Origin: Methylobacterium durans
GTDB lineage: Bacteria; Pseudomonadota; Alphaproteobacteria; Rhizobiales; Beijerinckiaceae
Assembly (NCBI RefSeq): GCF_003173715.1
Contig: NZ_CP029550.1
Location: 4,635,501 to 4,699,500, forward strand
DNA: 64,000 bases
Reading direction: 5' to 3'
Shown: one piece after another, positions 16,986 to 27,088 of the stretch
How the letters are laid out: the number at the start of each line of letters is the position of its first letter
How positions within the stretch are numbered: the stretch's first letter is position 1
Notes under the pieces: generated by a model
What the model saw: only the letters and a program-made list of their open reading frames with translations
Databases searched by the model: none
What the model was told of the DNA's origin: nothing
Program-made: the position numbers and the translations under genes

Positions 16986-17184
16986 CGTGCAGAGCTCGGT
17001 GCCCGCTGCGTTCGGCCAGTCCGATGCCGTCGCATCACTCCGGCGATTTGGCTCACCGCGTTTTCGCCTGGCCTGCACCCCGATATTCGTGAATACCAGT
17101 AAGCCCTTGCAGCAACGAACGGACGATGCGCACGTTGTTTGGTCGGCCGAGCCTTCCGCTTAGGCACCACCAGCAGGCCGGCCC

Positions 17185-18339
17185 ATGACGGATACTACCA
17201 AAACACCTCCGCGTAGCTCGTCCTCCGCAGCCACATCCATGGCGTGGACGATGATCCTCGGGACCGCGCTTCTCGGGGTCGTGGCGCTCCCGCGCCGCGG
17301 CTCCTCGCCGCCAAGGGCGAGAGGCACGAGCCAACTGGGTGCCGAGGAGGGGCCGGCGGCGCATGAGGGTCGTGCGGCCGAGCGTGTCGCCGGCACCGAG
17401 GCGGACCGGGGCCGCAAGGCCGAGAGCCCGACCGAGATCCCGGCCAAGGGCTGGTGGGACATCGGCAAGCGCGTGCTGCAGGAGTTCGGCAACGACCGCG
17501 TGCTGCTGGTCGCGGCCGGCGTCACTTTCTACGCGATCCTCGCCCTGTTCCCGGCCATCGGCGCCCTGGTCTCGATCTACGGCCTCGTCGCCGATCCCGG
17601 GACCATCAACGACCAGCTCGCCAGCCTTCAAGGCATCCTTCCCAGCGGCGCCCTCGACATCGTGGGCGAACAGGTCAAGCGGATCGCGGCCAAGGGCGGC
17701 GGCACCCTCGGCTTCACCGCCGCCTTCGGCATCCTCCTCTCGATCTGGAGCGCCAACGGCGGCATGAAGGCAATCTTCGACGCGCTCAACATCGTCTACG
17801 ACGAGAAGGAGAAGCGGAACTTCATCTGGCTGAACCTGCGCTCGCTGAGCTTCACCGCCGGCGCGCTCCTCTTCGTGGTCCTGGCCCTCGTCGGCATCGT
17901 GGTAATTCCGGCGGCCCTGGCCTTCCTGAACCTGGGCTCGATGGAATGGGTCATCGCGCTGCTGCGCTGGCCGATCCTGTTGTTGGTGGTCCTGGGAAGC
18001 CTCGCGCTGCTCTACCGCTACGGTCCGAGCCGGGACACCGCGCAGTGGCGCTGGGTGACGTGGGGAAGCGGCGTGGCCGCCTTCCTCTGGATCGCGGTCT
18101 CGGCTCTCTTCTCCTGGTACGTGTCGAGCTTCGGCAAGTACAACGAGACCTACGGTTCGTTGGGGGCCATCATCGGTTTCATGACCTGGATCTGGATCTC
18201 GACGACCATCGTGCTCGTTGGCGCCGAGCTGAACGCGGAGATGGAGCACCAGACGGCCGAGGACACCACCACGGGCAGGCCCGAGCCACTCGGCACACGC
18301 AGGGCAAAGGTAGCCGACACGGTGGCAGCATCGGCCTGA
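17185..18339 (+). CDS. YihY/BrkB-family inner-membrane protein
   Basis: This 384-residue protein has one N-terminal hydrophobic segment, a polar linker, and then the YihY/BrkB core from about residue 88. The core begins with VTFYAILALFPAIGALVSIYG and continues with SIWSANGGMKAIFDALN and five or more further helices. The family was once called RNase BN, which was a misassignment. Members are now regarded as membrane proteins of uncertain transport or envelope function. The ribosome site is weak. The gene converges on the AddA-like gene. Confidence 0.88.
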   Translation: MTDTTKTPPRSSSSAATSMAWTMILGTALLGVVALPRRGSSPPRARGTSQLGAEEGPAAHEGRAAERVAGTEADRGRKAESPTEIPAKGWWDIGKRVLQEFGNDRVLLVAAGVTFYAILALFPAIGALVSIYGLVADPGTINDQLASLQGILPSGALDIVGEQVKRIAAKGGGTLGFTAAFGILLSIWSANGGMKAIFDALNIVYDEKEKRNFIWLNLRSLSFTAGALLFVVLALVGIVVIPAALAFLNLGSMEWVIALLRWPILLLVVLGSLALLYRYGPSRDTAQWRWVTWGSGVAAFLWIAVSALFSWYVSSFGKYNETYGSLGAIIGFMTWIWISTTIVLVGAELNAEMEHQTAEDTTTGRPEPLGTRRAKVADTVAASA

Positions 18340-18353
18340 GACCGTCCGGGTGC

Positions 18354-18371
18354 ACCGACCCCGAAGTCGGT
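18354..18371. terminator. Short hairpin between convergent genes
   Basis: ACCGAC-CCCGAA-GTCGGT forms a perfect 6-bp stem between the YihY stop and the AddA-like stop. There is no T-run on either strand, so it is at best a weak or bidirectional terminator. Confidence 0.35.
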
Positions 18372-21300
18372 CATCGCGGCGCATGGGTCACTGGGACGAC
18401 CCGGCCGCTGGTCACCAGGACAATCAGGCCGAGCCGCGCGCCCGTCGCGAAAAGGTATCGAGCCACCTGATGCCGGTAGTCCGTCAGGACCGCATCCGAA
18501 GGATCCACGTCGCTTTTCCAATCGACCACGACGTCCGGCCGACCGGTCGCATCATGGGTCATGGCGTCCACCACGCCCGCCGTTGCCTGGTCCTCGTCGG
18601 CGAGGCTCTCGAATCCGAAGACGGGCAACTCGGCCCGGAGCCGGTCGCGGATCTCGGCAATCTGGGGAATGCGGAGCGCCCTGGACACGCTGGCCGCAAC
18701 CTCGGCAAGGTCCAGGGCGGTCCCGAGAGTGCCCGCGGTCCCGAGGCCGAGCTGCTGGGCGAGGACGGTGGCGCGCTGTTCGAGCCCGTCGCCTTCGCTC
18801 GACTCGCCCGTCAGGATCTCCTCCATCAGCTTGTGGATCAGAATGCCTCGCTCCCGGCTCCCCTTCGGCAAATCCGCGGGCGATGGGCCAACATCCGATC
18901 CGCCCTCAACCATGTCCGGCGGACCGAAAGCCGTCGTGCCGATGTCATCGCCGCGACTGGGGACGATCCAGGTCAACCGGCGTCGCCCGGCGACGGCAGC
19001 TGCCTCGGCGGCGAAGACCTCCCGCGTCTGACCATTCTCGCGCTGCGGCGCGATGGACGGTGTCCCGACCGGCAACCGATCCAAGTCAATGGCGGGCAGG
19101 TTGTCCAGGCCGAGGTCGATCACGGACGACCAAGACGTGCTCCCCCCCGGCTCGGAGAACCGCGGCAGCAGCAGCGTCTCCCGGGCTCGCGTGGCCGCGA
19201 CGTACCAGAGGCGGACGCGCTCGTTGCCGACCTCGCGCTTCTCGTTCTCAAGGGCCTCGTCGTACCCGGCGGGCCGCACCCCGAAGACGGGGCAGTACAG
19301 GCAGTTCGAGGCGCGGTCGACCAGCGCCCCCGAGACGGACTTGGTCCTGGTGGAGGTGTTGATCGGGATCACGACGGGCCATTCGAGCCCCTTCGACGCA
19401 TGCATCGTGAACAACGAGACCGCGGCCTCCTGCGCGTCCGGCCTGCCCTCCACGGTGCGCGTCCGGCCTTCCCACGCCGCCTTCATCGCTCCGGCGAATG
19501 CCCGCAGACCACGGACCGCGAACGGTCGCGACATCTCCAGGTACAAGTCGATGTTGGCGAGAGCCCGCTCGGCGTGACCGTCATGCCGGTGCAAGACCAC
19601 CGGACGCAGCATCAGCGCATCGACGGCTTGGCTGAGGATGTCGTGCGGCGTGGTGCCGAGCGCCCGCCTGGCCAAGACCTGCAGCCGTTCCAGGACGAGC
19701 CGCGCAACCGGATGCTGCACCTGCACGACGTCGATATGTAGCCGCAACTTGGGTAGGCTGTCCGGACGCTCCAGGTCACGTGGCAGCCCATCAACGAGGT
19801 CGAGCAGCTCCTCGTCGGTCAGGCCGACGGCCGGTCCGCGCAGCAGGGCCCCGAGCGCCAGCGTGTCGCGTGGGTCGGCGAGCACCCGCGTCAGCGCGAT
19901 CAGGTCGTGCACCTCCTGACGCCGGAAGAAGCCCTTGCCGGCTTGCGTGGAGACCGGGATGCCCCTCGCTTCGAGAGCCTCCTCGTAACGCCACAGGTCG
20001 CTCCCGCTCGGTGCCAGCAACGCGATGTCGCCGGCCCGGAGCGTGCGGCTGCCTTCGCGCTTGCAGGTGACGAGCTGGTGTCCGATCAGCCGGGCGCAAA
20101 GGTCGGCGACGGCTTCCGCCTCCGCATCGCGAAGCGCCTCCGCACCCTGCCTTGCCCCGTCGGCGCTGGCCGACACATCCAGGGCCGCGATGCAGGGGCC
20201 GCGGTCGTGATCGGGATGGTGGGCTTCGAGCGACGTGAACCCGGGCTGGCCGGTCCCGTTCAGGATATCCCTGAAGCGCTGGTCCACGTATCCGAGGATC
20301 GAGCGGCAGGACCGGAAGTTGGTCGAGATCGAGACAACGCCGTCCGGCGATTGCGCGAGGATGCAATTGCGCGCGCGGACGTAGGTCGAGACGTCCGCGC
20401 CGCGGAAGCGGTAGATCGCCTGCTTCGGGTCGCCGACGAGGAAGAGCGCGCCCGGTCGGAGCACACGCTCCGTCCAGACATCCGCGGCCCCGATGGGCAG
20501 CTCGCCGCACAGGCGCCAGAGGATCTCCGTCTGCAACGGGTCGGTGTCCTGGAACTCGTCGACCAGGACGTGGGCGTAGCGGCGCCCCAGCGCCTGCCGG
20601 ACAGTCTCCTGCTCTCGGAGCAGCCTGGCGGCCGCGGCGATGAGGTCTTCGAAGTCGAGCAGGGCGCCGGCGCGCTTGCGGGCTTGGTAGCGGTCCAGCA
20701 CGGTTCGCACCAACGGAGTGAGCCGGCCCAGGAGCTCGCTGGCGGCGTTGGCCTTGAGACGACGCCAGGCCTCGCAGCAATCGACATGCAGGCGCTCGGC
20801 CGACGCCTGGAGCCGATAGGCCTCGGCTTTCGGGAGCCCGACCAGCTTCGCCGCATCCGTCCACTTGCCCTTGCCGCCACGATACTTCGCGAAGTCACCG
20901 TCGGCCTTGCACAGGCTCGCCTCCGCCGGCGCCGTCAGGATGGCGACGAGTTCGGCGTCGCCGATGGCACCCGTGCCGGACAGCCGAGCGGCCATAGCCT
21001 GGAACGCCCCCACGTTCGCGCGGGTCTCGGCCTCGGGCACCGGGCATGACCGCTGGAAGTCCCCGAAGGCTCGCACGCTATCGCCGAACGCCCGCACCAA
21101 CGCGGGGAGGGGCTCCGCCGGCGCGGTGCCCACCGCGCGTCCGTCACGCAGGCAGCCGGCCACGCGGTCGATGGCGGACAGCCCGGCGTCCGGATCGGCC
21201 AGCACCATCTCCGCGATGAGCCCGCCGCGCCCGGAGAGGCTTTCCCGAAGCCACTCGTCGCGCAGGTCCTGGAAGATCCCGTCCGCCTCCGCCTCGTCGG

Positions 21301-21730
21301 CGATCCGGGCACCTGGATCGATGTCGGCCTCGACCGGATAGGGCTTGACCAGGCGCTGACAGAACCCGTGGATGGTCGTGCAGGCCAACTCGTCGAGGTG
21401 CTCGCCTGCCGCGGCCAAGTGGCTCCGCTGTACCGGGCTCAGCCCGTCCGGGAGGACGACCCGCAGCTCCTCCGGGACCTGGCCCTCGACCAAGCGCCCG
21501 ACGACCTCGCCGACGCGCTCCAGCAGCTCGCTGGCGGCAAGCTCGGTGAAGGTGACGGCCGCGATCGCCCCGGGGACGGCGCCCGACGCGAGCAGCATGG
21601 CGATGCGGCCGGCCATCAGGGCGGTCTTCCCGGACCCGGCGCCGGCCTCCACGAGCAGCGACCTGTCGTGGGCGGTGACGGCGAGCGCGCGTTGGGCCGC
21701 GTCGGCGAGCCCCCGGTCGTGGGCGGTCAT
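18371..21730 (-). CDS. UvrD-family helicase with C-terminal RecB-like nuclease (AddA-like)
   Basis: This 1119-residue SF1 helicase-nuclease has Walker A AGAGSGKT at 29-36, motif Ia VTFTELAASEL, TTIHGFCQ, DEFQDTDPLQ and VAATRARE in the usual UvrD/AddA order. The C-terminal PD-(D/E)XK nuclease has Asp-Trp-Lys at 1070-1072 (VVDWKSD). AddA works with AddB to resect double-strand breaks, and the same architecture recurs in phage-defence loci. Its ATG at 21730 overlaps the upstream gene's stop by one base, so the two are almost certainly translated together. It is shorter and more divergent than housekeeping rhizobial AddA, so I regard it as an accessory paralogue. Confidence 0.88.
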   Translation of the reverse strand: MTAHDRGLADAAQRALAVTAHDRSLLVEAGAGSGKTALMAGRIAMLLASGAVPGAIAAVTFTELAASELLERVGEVVGRLVEGQVPEELRVVLPDGLSPVQRSHLAAAGEHLDELACTTIHGFCQRLVKPYPVEADIDPGARIADEAEADGIFQDLRDEWLRESLSGRGGLIAEMVLADPDAGLSAIDRVAGCLRDGRAVGTAPAEPLPALVRAFGDSVRAFGDFQRSCPVPEAETRANVGAFQAMAARLSGTGAIGDAELVAILTAPAEASLCKADGDFAKYRGGKGKWTDAAKLVGLPKAEAYRLQASAERLHVDCCEAWRRLKANAASELLGRLTPLVRTVLDRYQARKRAGALLDFEDLIAAAARLLREQETVRQALGRRYAHVLVDEFQDTDPLQTEILWRLCGELPIGAADVWTERVLRPGALFLVGDPKQAIYRFRGADVSTYVRARNCILAQSPDGVVSISTNFRSCRSILGYVDQRFRDILNGTGQPGFTSLEAHHPDHDRGPCIAALDVSASADGARQGAEALRDAEAEAVADLCARLIGHQLVTCKREGSRTLRAGDIALLAPSGSDLWRYEEALEARGIPVSTQAGKGFFRRQEVHDLIALTRVLADPRDTLALGALLRGPAVGLTDEELLDLVDGLPRDLERPDSLPKLRLHIDVVQVQHPVARLVLERLQVLARRALGTTPHDILSQAVDALMLRPVVLHRHDGHAERALANIDLYLEMSRPFAVRGLRAFAGAMKAAWEGRTRTVEGRPDAQEAAVSLFTMHASKGLEWPVVIPINTSTRTKSVSGALVDRASNCLYCPVFGVRPAGYDEALENEKREVGNERVRLWYVAATRARETLLLPRFSEPGGSTSWSSVIDLGLDNLPAIDLDRLPVGTPSIAPQRENGQTREVFAAEAAAVAGRRRLTWIVPSRGDDIGTTAFGPPDMVEGGSDVGPSPADLPKGSRERGILIHKLMEEILTGESSEGDGLEQRATVLAQQLGLGTAGTLGTALDLAEVAASVSRALRIPQIAEIRDRLRAELPVFGFESLADEDQATAGVVDAMTHDATGRPDVVVDWKSDVDPSDAVLTDYRHQVARYLFATGARLGLIVLVTSGRVVPVTHAPR

Positions 21731-24390
21731 CAGGCAGCCTCCCAGACGCGGGCGGCCTCGCCGAGCGTCGTCCTCACCAAGTCATGCTTGCGCCGGCAGT
21801 AGGTCTGGTCGGCGTTCGCCGGCAGCGCGAAGGCCAGGTCGTTCCAGGGATCCTGGGCATCGGGGCCGGCGAAGGCGTGGCCGGCCCGCAGGCTCTCGCG
21901 GGCGGCGAGGAGGTAGGCGGCCAGGCCATCGAGCGCATCGTCCGGCTGGTCGAGCCGGATGCACAGGCCTTCGTGCGGGAAGTGCAACGACGCGTCGATT
22001 GACACATCCGACCCGAGAAGGACGCGCGTGGCGTAGCCGTACAGGCAACGCTGGAGTTCCCGCCCCCCGGCGAGCACGGTGTCCGTATCGCACGGCTTGC
22101 CGGTCTTGTAGTCGCGGACCCTGGCGGTGCCGCGGTCGTGCGACAGGTCGAGCCGGTCGATGTAGCCCGAGATCCGGAACCCGGTGCCGGGTATCGTGAC
22201 GGGCGCCTCGAAGTCCCAGGGCAGGGGGTGGTGATCCCGCTTCGGTGGCTGCCCTCCGAACGGAACCTCGACCCAGCTCTGTTGCCCTGCGAGGGACTCG
22301 TCCGGGTGGGTGAGGGCGGCCAGCGCGAGCGCGCCGGTTCGGTCCAGGGTCTGGCGCCAGATCATCCGGGGCGGGATCGGCCGTTCGCGTTCCCAGCCCC
22401 CCGCGACGGCGTCGAGGGCCGCGGCCAGCGCCTGGCGCCGGCCCCCTTCCGTCGCCCGGGCGAAGCCTCCGTCCGCCTCCAGCGCGAGGACCGCGCGTTC
22501 GAGCACCTCGTGGACAAGGCTGCCGAAGGCACGATGGTCGAGCGTGAGGGGTTCCTCGGCCGGGTCGGCCGCCCCCAAGCCGAGACCGTAGGTCCAGACG
22601 AAGCCCAGGGGGTCGCGCAGGAGCTTGCGCAGCGAGCTGGCGGAGTGGGTGCGGCCTAGGATGGCGAGCACGACCGGGTGGTCCGGCCGGACGCGCCCGT
22701 CATGCGGGGTGAGTTCGGCCCGGCCCCACGCCCTCCAGCAGCTCGACGCGGACCGAGCCTGGGCCGTCGCACGGAACTCCTCCGGCCTGGCCATCAGCCG
22801 GTCGAGCTCGCCGACCGCGTGGGGCGGGATGCGATTGCGCCCCAGATAGGCCTCGCCCGCGCCGAAGTCGCGCAGCAGCGGACTCCGGCCGAGCAGCCGT
22901 CCGTCGGGACCGCGCCGCGGCCGGGACAGCACGACGGCCTTGGCGCTGGTGGCCAGGATCGCGTGGAAGTCGCTCCTGTCGGACAGCGGCCTGGGAAAGG
23001 GGTCGAGGACGCGGGACGGAACGAGGTGGTCCGACAGCAGGCGGTCTTCGGAGCTCACCTGGGGCCAGCCCCGCGAGCTCAGCCCGAGCAGGCGCACGAA
23101 GCGCCGCGGCGCGGCGGCCAGCGCCGAGGCGGGTGCCCAGACGACGGAAGCGCAGGCATCGGCCCCGTCGTCGATGCGCAGTCGCCCCAGGGTCAGGTCG
23201 ATCACGGCGGCCGCCCCCTCGATCAGGGCCTTGCGCCAGATCCGGAGCGCCAGTCCGTGGAGGAATTTCTCGCCGGCCTCCGCGGCGGCCGACGGTCCCC
23301 GCGCCAGCATGCCCACGATGTCTCGCAACGCGCCGGTATGGTCATGTCCGTCGTTAAAATCGCCAGCGCCGAGTCCCGAGAGCAGCCGCTCCCAGGCCCT
23401 GAGATCGGTCAGGGGCGCCTCCCGCGGAAGAATGCGGGTCCAACGCTCCGGAAGCGACGCGAACGGTCCGGGCCCCTCGCGCAGCAGGGCGGCCAGGCGG
23501 CGGATGCCGTCCTGCGAGATCCCCCGGATCAGGATGTCGGCCAGCGCCGCCGCAGCCTGCCCCTCGCGGACGCTGGCCGCGGGCACGCCGTGGACGAAGC
23601 GGACGTCGAGGTTTGCCTCCGCGCGGAGCGCGAGCACGACGTCGTCGTACTCCTCGGTCCGGCACGCCGCGACCGCGATGTCCGCCGGCTCCGCCTGCCC
23701 GGACGCCATCAATTCCCGGGCCCAGCGCAGCGCCTCCAGGACCTCGTGCCTCGGCGTCGCCGCGCTGCAGACCGCGACGACCGGGTTTTCCGGCTCGGCG
23801 GTGACGACACGGATGCCGGCCGCCCGGACCCAGTCCGGAACGGCGCGGGGGCCCGCCACCCACGTCACCGGCACGTGGTCCACCAAGGCGGCGACGGTCC
23901 CGCGCCAGCAGGGCGCGATGTCGGCGAGACCGACGATCTCGACGGGCCCGAGAACGTGCGGCGCGTGGAGGAGCCGCGCCCGCGCGCCCTCGGCAAGGTC
24001 GACGGGGCGCATCATCCCGACAGGCAACCTGGCGAGGACGGCCTCCTCCAAGCGGTGGACCGAGGCGATCCGGTCGGTGGGGGTTGCCGCCCGCGACAGA
24101 TCGAAGGCGGCCAGCCAGGCCTTCCGCAGGGTTTCCGCGGCGGCGTCGATCATTCCGGGCAAGGCCTTGATGGGATCGAGTTCGCCGAGATCGGTATCGG
24201 TGAGCACAGTGCCGAGAATGCCCTTGAGCGTCTCGTCGTCGACCGGTCGCGCGAAACCGCCGGCGAGGCGCGCGACCATGCGGTCGACCGTCATGAATTG
24301 GACGCCGTGCTCGCATCGGCGTGCCGCCGCCAGCCGGCCGTCCGCCATGGCGAGGCGCCCTTGGATCACCACCGTCCGGCGCGCCACCAT
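21730..24390 (-). CDS. PD-(D/E)XK nuclease with inactivated-helicase body (AddB-like)
   Basis: This 886-residue protein starts at ATG 24390 behind a run of G (GGGGGG). Upstream in-frame codons to 24762 exist but read as non-coding. The large body resembles AddB, which has a helicase fold without a working ATP site. The C-terminal nuclease is recognised by RLDLSHDRG followed by VRDYKTGKP, the Asp...Asp-x-Lys metal site of RecB-type nucleases. The multi-cysteine iron-sulfur cluster of classical AddB is not evident, because only one Cys lies near the C-terminus. It is paired with the AddA-like gene by a one-base overlap. Confidence 0.8.
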   Translation of the reverse strand: MVARRTVVIQGRLAMADGRLAAARRCEHGVQFMTVDRMVARLAGGFARPVDDETLKGILGTVLTDTDLGELDPIKALPGMIDAAAETLRKAWLAAFDLSRAATPTDRIASVHRLEEAVLARLPVGMMRPVDLAEGARARLLHAPHVLGPVEIVGLADIAPCWRGTVAALVDHVPVTWVAGPRAVPDWVRAAGIRVVTAEPENPVVAVCSAATPRHEVLEALRWARELMASGQAEPADIAVAACRTEEYDDVVLALRAEANLDVRFVHGVPAASVREGQAAAALADILIRGISQDGIRRLAALLREGPGPFASLPERWTRILPREAPLTDLRAWERLLSGLGAGDFNDGHDHTGALRDIVGMLARGPSAAAEAGEKFLHGLALRIWRKALIEGAAAVIDLTLGRLRIDDGADACASVVWAPASALAAAPRRFVRLLGLSSRGWPQVSSEDRLLSDHLVPSRVLDPFPRPLSDRSDFHAILATSAKAVVLSRPRRGPDGRLLGRSPLLRDFGAGEAYLGRNRIPPHAVGELDRLMARPEEFRATAQARSASSCWRAWGRAELTPHDGRVRPDHPVVLAILGRTHSASSLRKLLRDPLGFVWTYGLGLGAADPAEEPLTLDHRAFGSLVHEVLERAVLALEADGGFARATEGGRRQALAAALDAVAGGWERERPIPPRMIWRQTLDRTGALALAALTHPDESLAGQQSWVEVPFGGQPPKRDHHPLPWDFEAPVTIPGTGFRISGYIDRLDLSHDRGTARVRDYKTGKPCDTDTVLAGGRELQRCLYGYATRVLLGSDVSIDASLHFPHEGLCIRLDQPDDALDGLAAYLLAARESLRAGHAFAGPDAQDPWNDLAFALPANADQTYCRRKHDLVRTTLGEAARVWEAA

Positions 24391-24820
24391 GCGAATCACC
24401 CCCCCGACCGTAGATCGCCACTCATCTCCGCCACAGGTGAAGAAACGGTCAAGCTCGCGCATGCCATTCCCAGGCTGTCCGAAGCCTCGAATTCCGGTCG
24501 GACGGGTTGGCAACCCAAGCCCTGGGGGAGCGGCAGCCTGTCCGCGATCAGCGCGCCCGTTTTCCGTCCGCGGGATTCGACTGCGGTCTCGCTCCCAAAC
24601 CCCGGGCCGGCATCCCTTGTCTTCTCGGCCGGTCTGGGACTCGGCCCTGTCTCGGCGCACGGAGCTCAAGGCTGCGGCGCTGGATGGCACTTGGGGAGAA
24701 GATGCCGGACTGTCTCGACGCTTGCCCCGCCGATCTGCCAAGCCACTGCTATCGGACCACACCGGCCCGCGAGGGCCGCTCGCCGGATGGCCACTTCGGG
24801 ATCCGCGCGAAACGCCTGGA
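24391..24820. other. Intergenic gap, likely promoter of the AddBA-like pair
   Basis: There are 430 bp between the helicase stop and the AddB-like start with no supported gene. This breaks an otherwise compact block and suggests that the AddBA-like pair has its own promoter, although I see no clear -35/-10 pair. Confidence 0.45.
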
Positions 24821-27088
24821 TCAATCCTCGGTCATGCCGTTCAACATCTCGGCGGCTAAGCTTGGCATCCGCGTCAGGACGTCCTGGTGTCGCCGGCTCC
24901 AGAAGCGCCGCAGCAGCGTCTCCGGGACATGCTCATCGTACTTGGCGGTCTGGAGCGCACCGACGAAGTCCGCGACGGTCCCGAGGCAGCCCGGCGCCGA
25001 GCTCGCAATCCTGCGCAGGACGAGGCGGGCGTCGTCCGGTCCCGCACCGGGGAGGGTGATGCCGAGATCGTGCGGTTCCGCCTGCATCCCGAGCATCGAC
25101 AGGACCACCGCCAGCACGCCGCAGGTCGCGCTGCCACGCCATGCGAAGAGGTGAAGGTCGCGGCCGGTGTGCACCATCGTGGAGCGCTCCAACCCCAATC
25201 GGCGATAGGCCGTCCGTCCCTCGACGAGGAAGCTGCGGGCCCGCTCGTCGAGGTAGGCCGGAACGTCGTCGGCCCCGAAGACGCGGCGCATCTCGGCGAG
25301 GAGCCGGTCATGCGTGGGTTCGGCGAACAGGCGCTCGAACTTCGGGATCACGCCGCCCCGATGCGACGAGACCTGTAGGACATGGGCCCGCTCGTCCACC
25401 GCCTCCACCAGCCAGCGGCGTCCGGCGAAGACGACCAGGTTGCCTTTGGAGATGGCATTCGTGAGCGGGATCGTGCCCAGCGACCGGGTCCCGGCGACCA
25501 GGCGCCACTCCGCCCCGCTGTCGAACAGGGCGTAGAACTCGCGCGCGTGGACGAGGCGCTCGCCACGCTCGCCCAGGAGGAGCGTCCCGTCCGGAGCCTG
25601 CTCGATCAGGCCGGCCTCCTTCCGGGCCGCGCCGCGCAGCAGTTCCGCGAAGTCGGCCGGCGTCACCGAGGCGAAGACCCCGGGACCGCAGAGGAGGCGA
25701 TGGATCGCATCGGCCCGCGCGCCGCCGCGTTGCGCGATCACGGACAGGACCTGGTGCAGCAGGGCGGTCGCGAGCGCGCCGTCGCCGGCCGGGGGCGGCT
25801 CGACGAACCGGGCGGCGAGCAGCCGGATGGCCGCGACCGCCCGCACGGTGTCGTGGCGAAGCTCGTCGAGGATGGAGGAGCGCTCGTCGAGCTCCTGCTC
25901 GCGAACGTAGATCCGGAGGATCGCGGGCATGCCCTGCCGCCGGCCGGTCCGGCCCAATCGTTGCCGCAGCGAGGCGAGGGAGCGGGGCGCGCCGACCTGG
26001 GCGACGGACCGCACCGAGCCGATGTCGATCCCCAATTCCAGGGTGGAGGTGCAGACCGCGGTCGTCGGCAGGGACGCGTCCTTGAGGCGGGTTTCGAGCT
26101 CCTCGCGCAATTCCTTGGAGAGGTTGCCGTGATGGGGGAAGAACTCGTTGGGAACCTCGAACCGCTCGGCGCGGCGCCTCAGCCTGTCCGCGAGGGATTC
26201 GACCAGCCGCCTGGAGCCGCCGAAGACCAGGTTGTTGCTGCCCCTCAGCGAGGCGAACAGGTGGTCCGTGATCGCGTCGAGGGCCAGCGGCGGCCCCGCG
26301 CCGGCCGCGGCCTCCGCCTCGGCCCCGTCGGTGCCATCGGCGTCGAGCGGCTCCAGGTAGCCGAGGATCCGGAGCTGTAGATCCATGCCGGACCCACCGT
26401 CCTGGAGCAGGCGGACGCGCTCCGGTGCGGTCGGGCGAAGCCAGGCCGCCGCAGCCTCGGCGTCGCCGATGGTGGCCGACAAGCCGATCCGTCGCGTCCG
26501 GCCCGGCGCGCCGAGGGCCTCGATGCGCCTGAGCAGCGACGCCAGGTGGAGCCCCCTTGGCCCCGACAGGAAGGCGTGCACCTCGTCGACGACCACGAAA
26601 TCCAACGCCGCCAGCAATCGGCCGGCATCGGCGGGACGCCGGATCAGCAGGGCCTCGACCGACTCCGGGGTGATCAGGGCGATGCCGGCCGGCTTGGCCA
26701 GCATCCTCGCCTTGGCCGATTGCGGCGCATCCCCGTGCCAGCGGACGAGCGGGATCTCCATCCGCTCGCAGAGTTGGTCGAGGCGACGGAACTGGTCGTT
26801 GATGAGCGCCTTCAACGGGCTCACGTAGAGCACCGCCAAGCCGGGTTCGGCCCGGCCGGCGATCCGGGTCAGGATGGGCAGGAAGGCCGCCTCGGTCTTG
26901 CCCGCCGCCGTCGCCGCGGCGACCAGAACGTCGTCACCGCCGTCGAGGACGGCGTCGACCGTGCGGGCTTGGATGTCCCGAAGCCCCGTCCAACCCTGCT
27001 CCCGGATCCAGGATCGGACCTCCGGCGCCAGGCGGTCGAACGCCCCGTCGCGGGGGAGTCGGTCAGAGGCGGAAACTGACGAGCTCAT
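24821..27088 (-). CDS. Lhr-like DEAD/DEAH helicase (BrxHI-type)
   Basis: This 755-residue SF2 helicase has a Walker A variant AATAAGKT near 58-65, YVSPLKALIND, Walker B VVVDEVHAF, LSATIGD, TSTLELGIDIG and RLGRTGRRQG in order. A long Lhr-type C-terminal region follows. Lhr-like helicases of this kind (BrxHI) accompany BrxD in type 2 and type 6 BREX phage-defence systems. Here the start (ATG 27088) overlaps the BrxD-like gene by 26 bp. No BREX methylase (PglX) or phosphatase (PglZ) gene is in the window. Confidence 0.87.
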   Translation of the reverse strand: MSSSVSASDRLPRDGAFDRLAPEVRSWIREQGWTGLRDIQARTVDAVLDGGDDVLVAAATAAGKTEAAFLPILTRIAGRAEPGLAVLYVSPLKALINDQFRRLDQLCERMEIPLVRWHGDAPQSAKARMLAKPAGIALITPESVEALLIRRPADAGRLLAALDFVVVDEVHAFLSGPRGLHLASLLRRIEALGAPGRTRRIGLSATIGDAEAAAAWLRPTAPERVRLLQDGGSGMDLQLRILGYLEPLDADGTDGAEAEAAAGAGPPLALDAITDHLFASLRGSNNLVFGGSRRLVESLADRLRRRAERFEVPNEFFPHHGNLSKELREELETRLKDASLPTTAVCTSTLELGIDIGSVRSVAQVGAPRSLASLRQRLGRTGRRQGMPAILRIYVREQELDERSSILDELRHDTVRAVAAIRLLAARFVEPPPAGDGALATALLHQVLSVIAQRGGARADAIHRLLCGPGVFASVTPADFAELLRGAARKEAGLIEQAPDGTLLLGERGERLVHAREFYALFDSGAEWRLVAGTRSLGTIPLTNAISKGNLVVFAGRRWLVEAVDERAHVLQVSSHRGGVIPKFERLFAEPTHDRLLAEMRRVFGADDVPAYLDERARSFLVEGRTAYRRLGLERSTMVHTGRDLHLFAWRGSATCGVLAVVLSMLGMQAEPHDLGITLPGAGPDDARLVLRRIASSAPGCLGTVADFVGALQTAKYDEHVPETLLRRFWSRRHQDVLTRMPSLAAEMLNGMTED

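Noticed and set aside
24391..24762. N-terminal extension of the AddB-like protein
   Set aside because: The added 124 codons are Arg/Ser-rich and not protein-like. The ATG at 24390 follows a G-rich ribosome-site-like run.
22678..25059. 793-codon plus-strand frame opposite the AddB-like gene
   Set aside because: Antisense to a recognisable nuclease gene, without motifs of its own.
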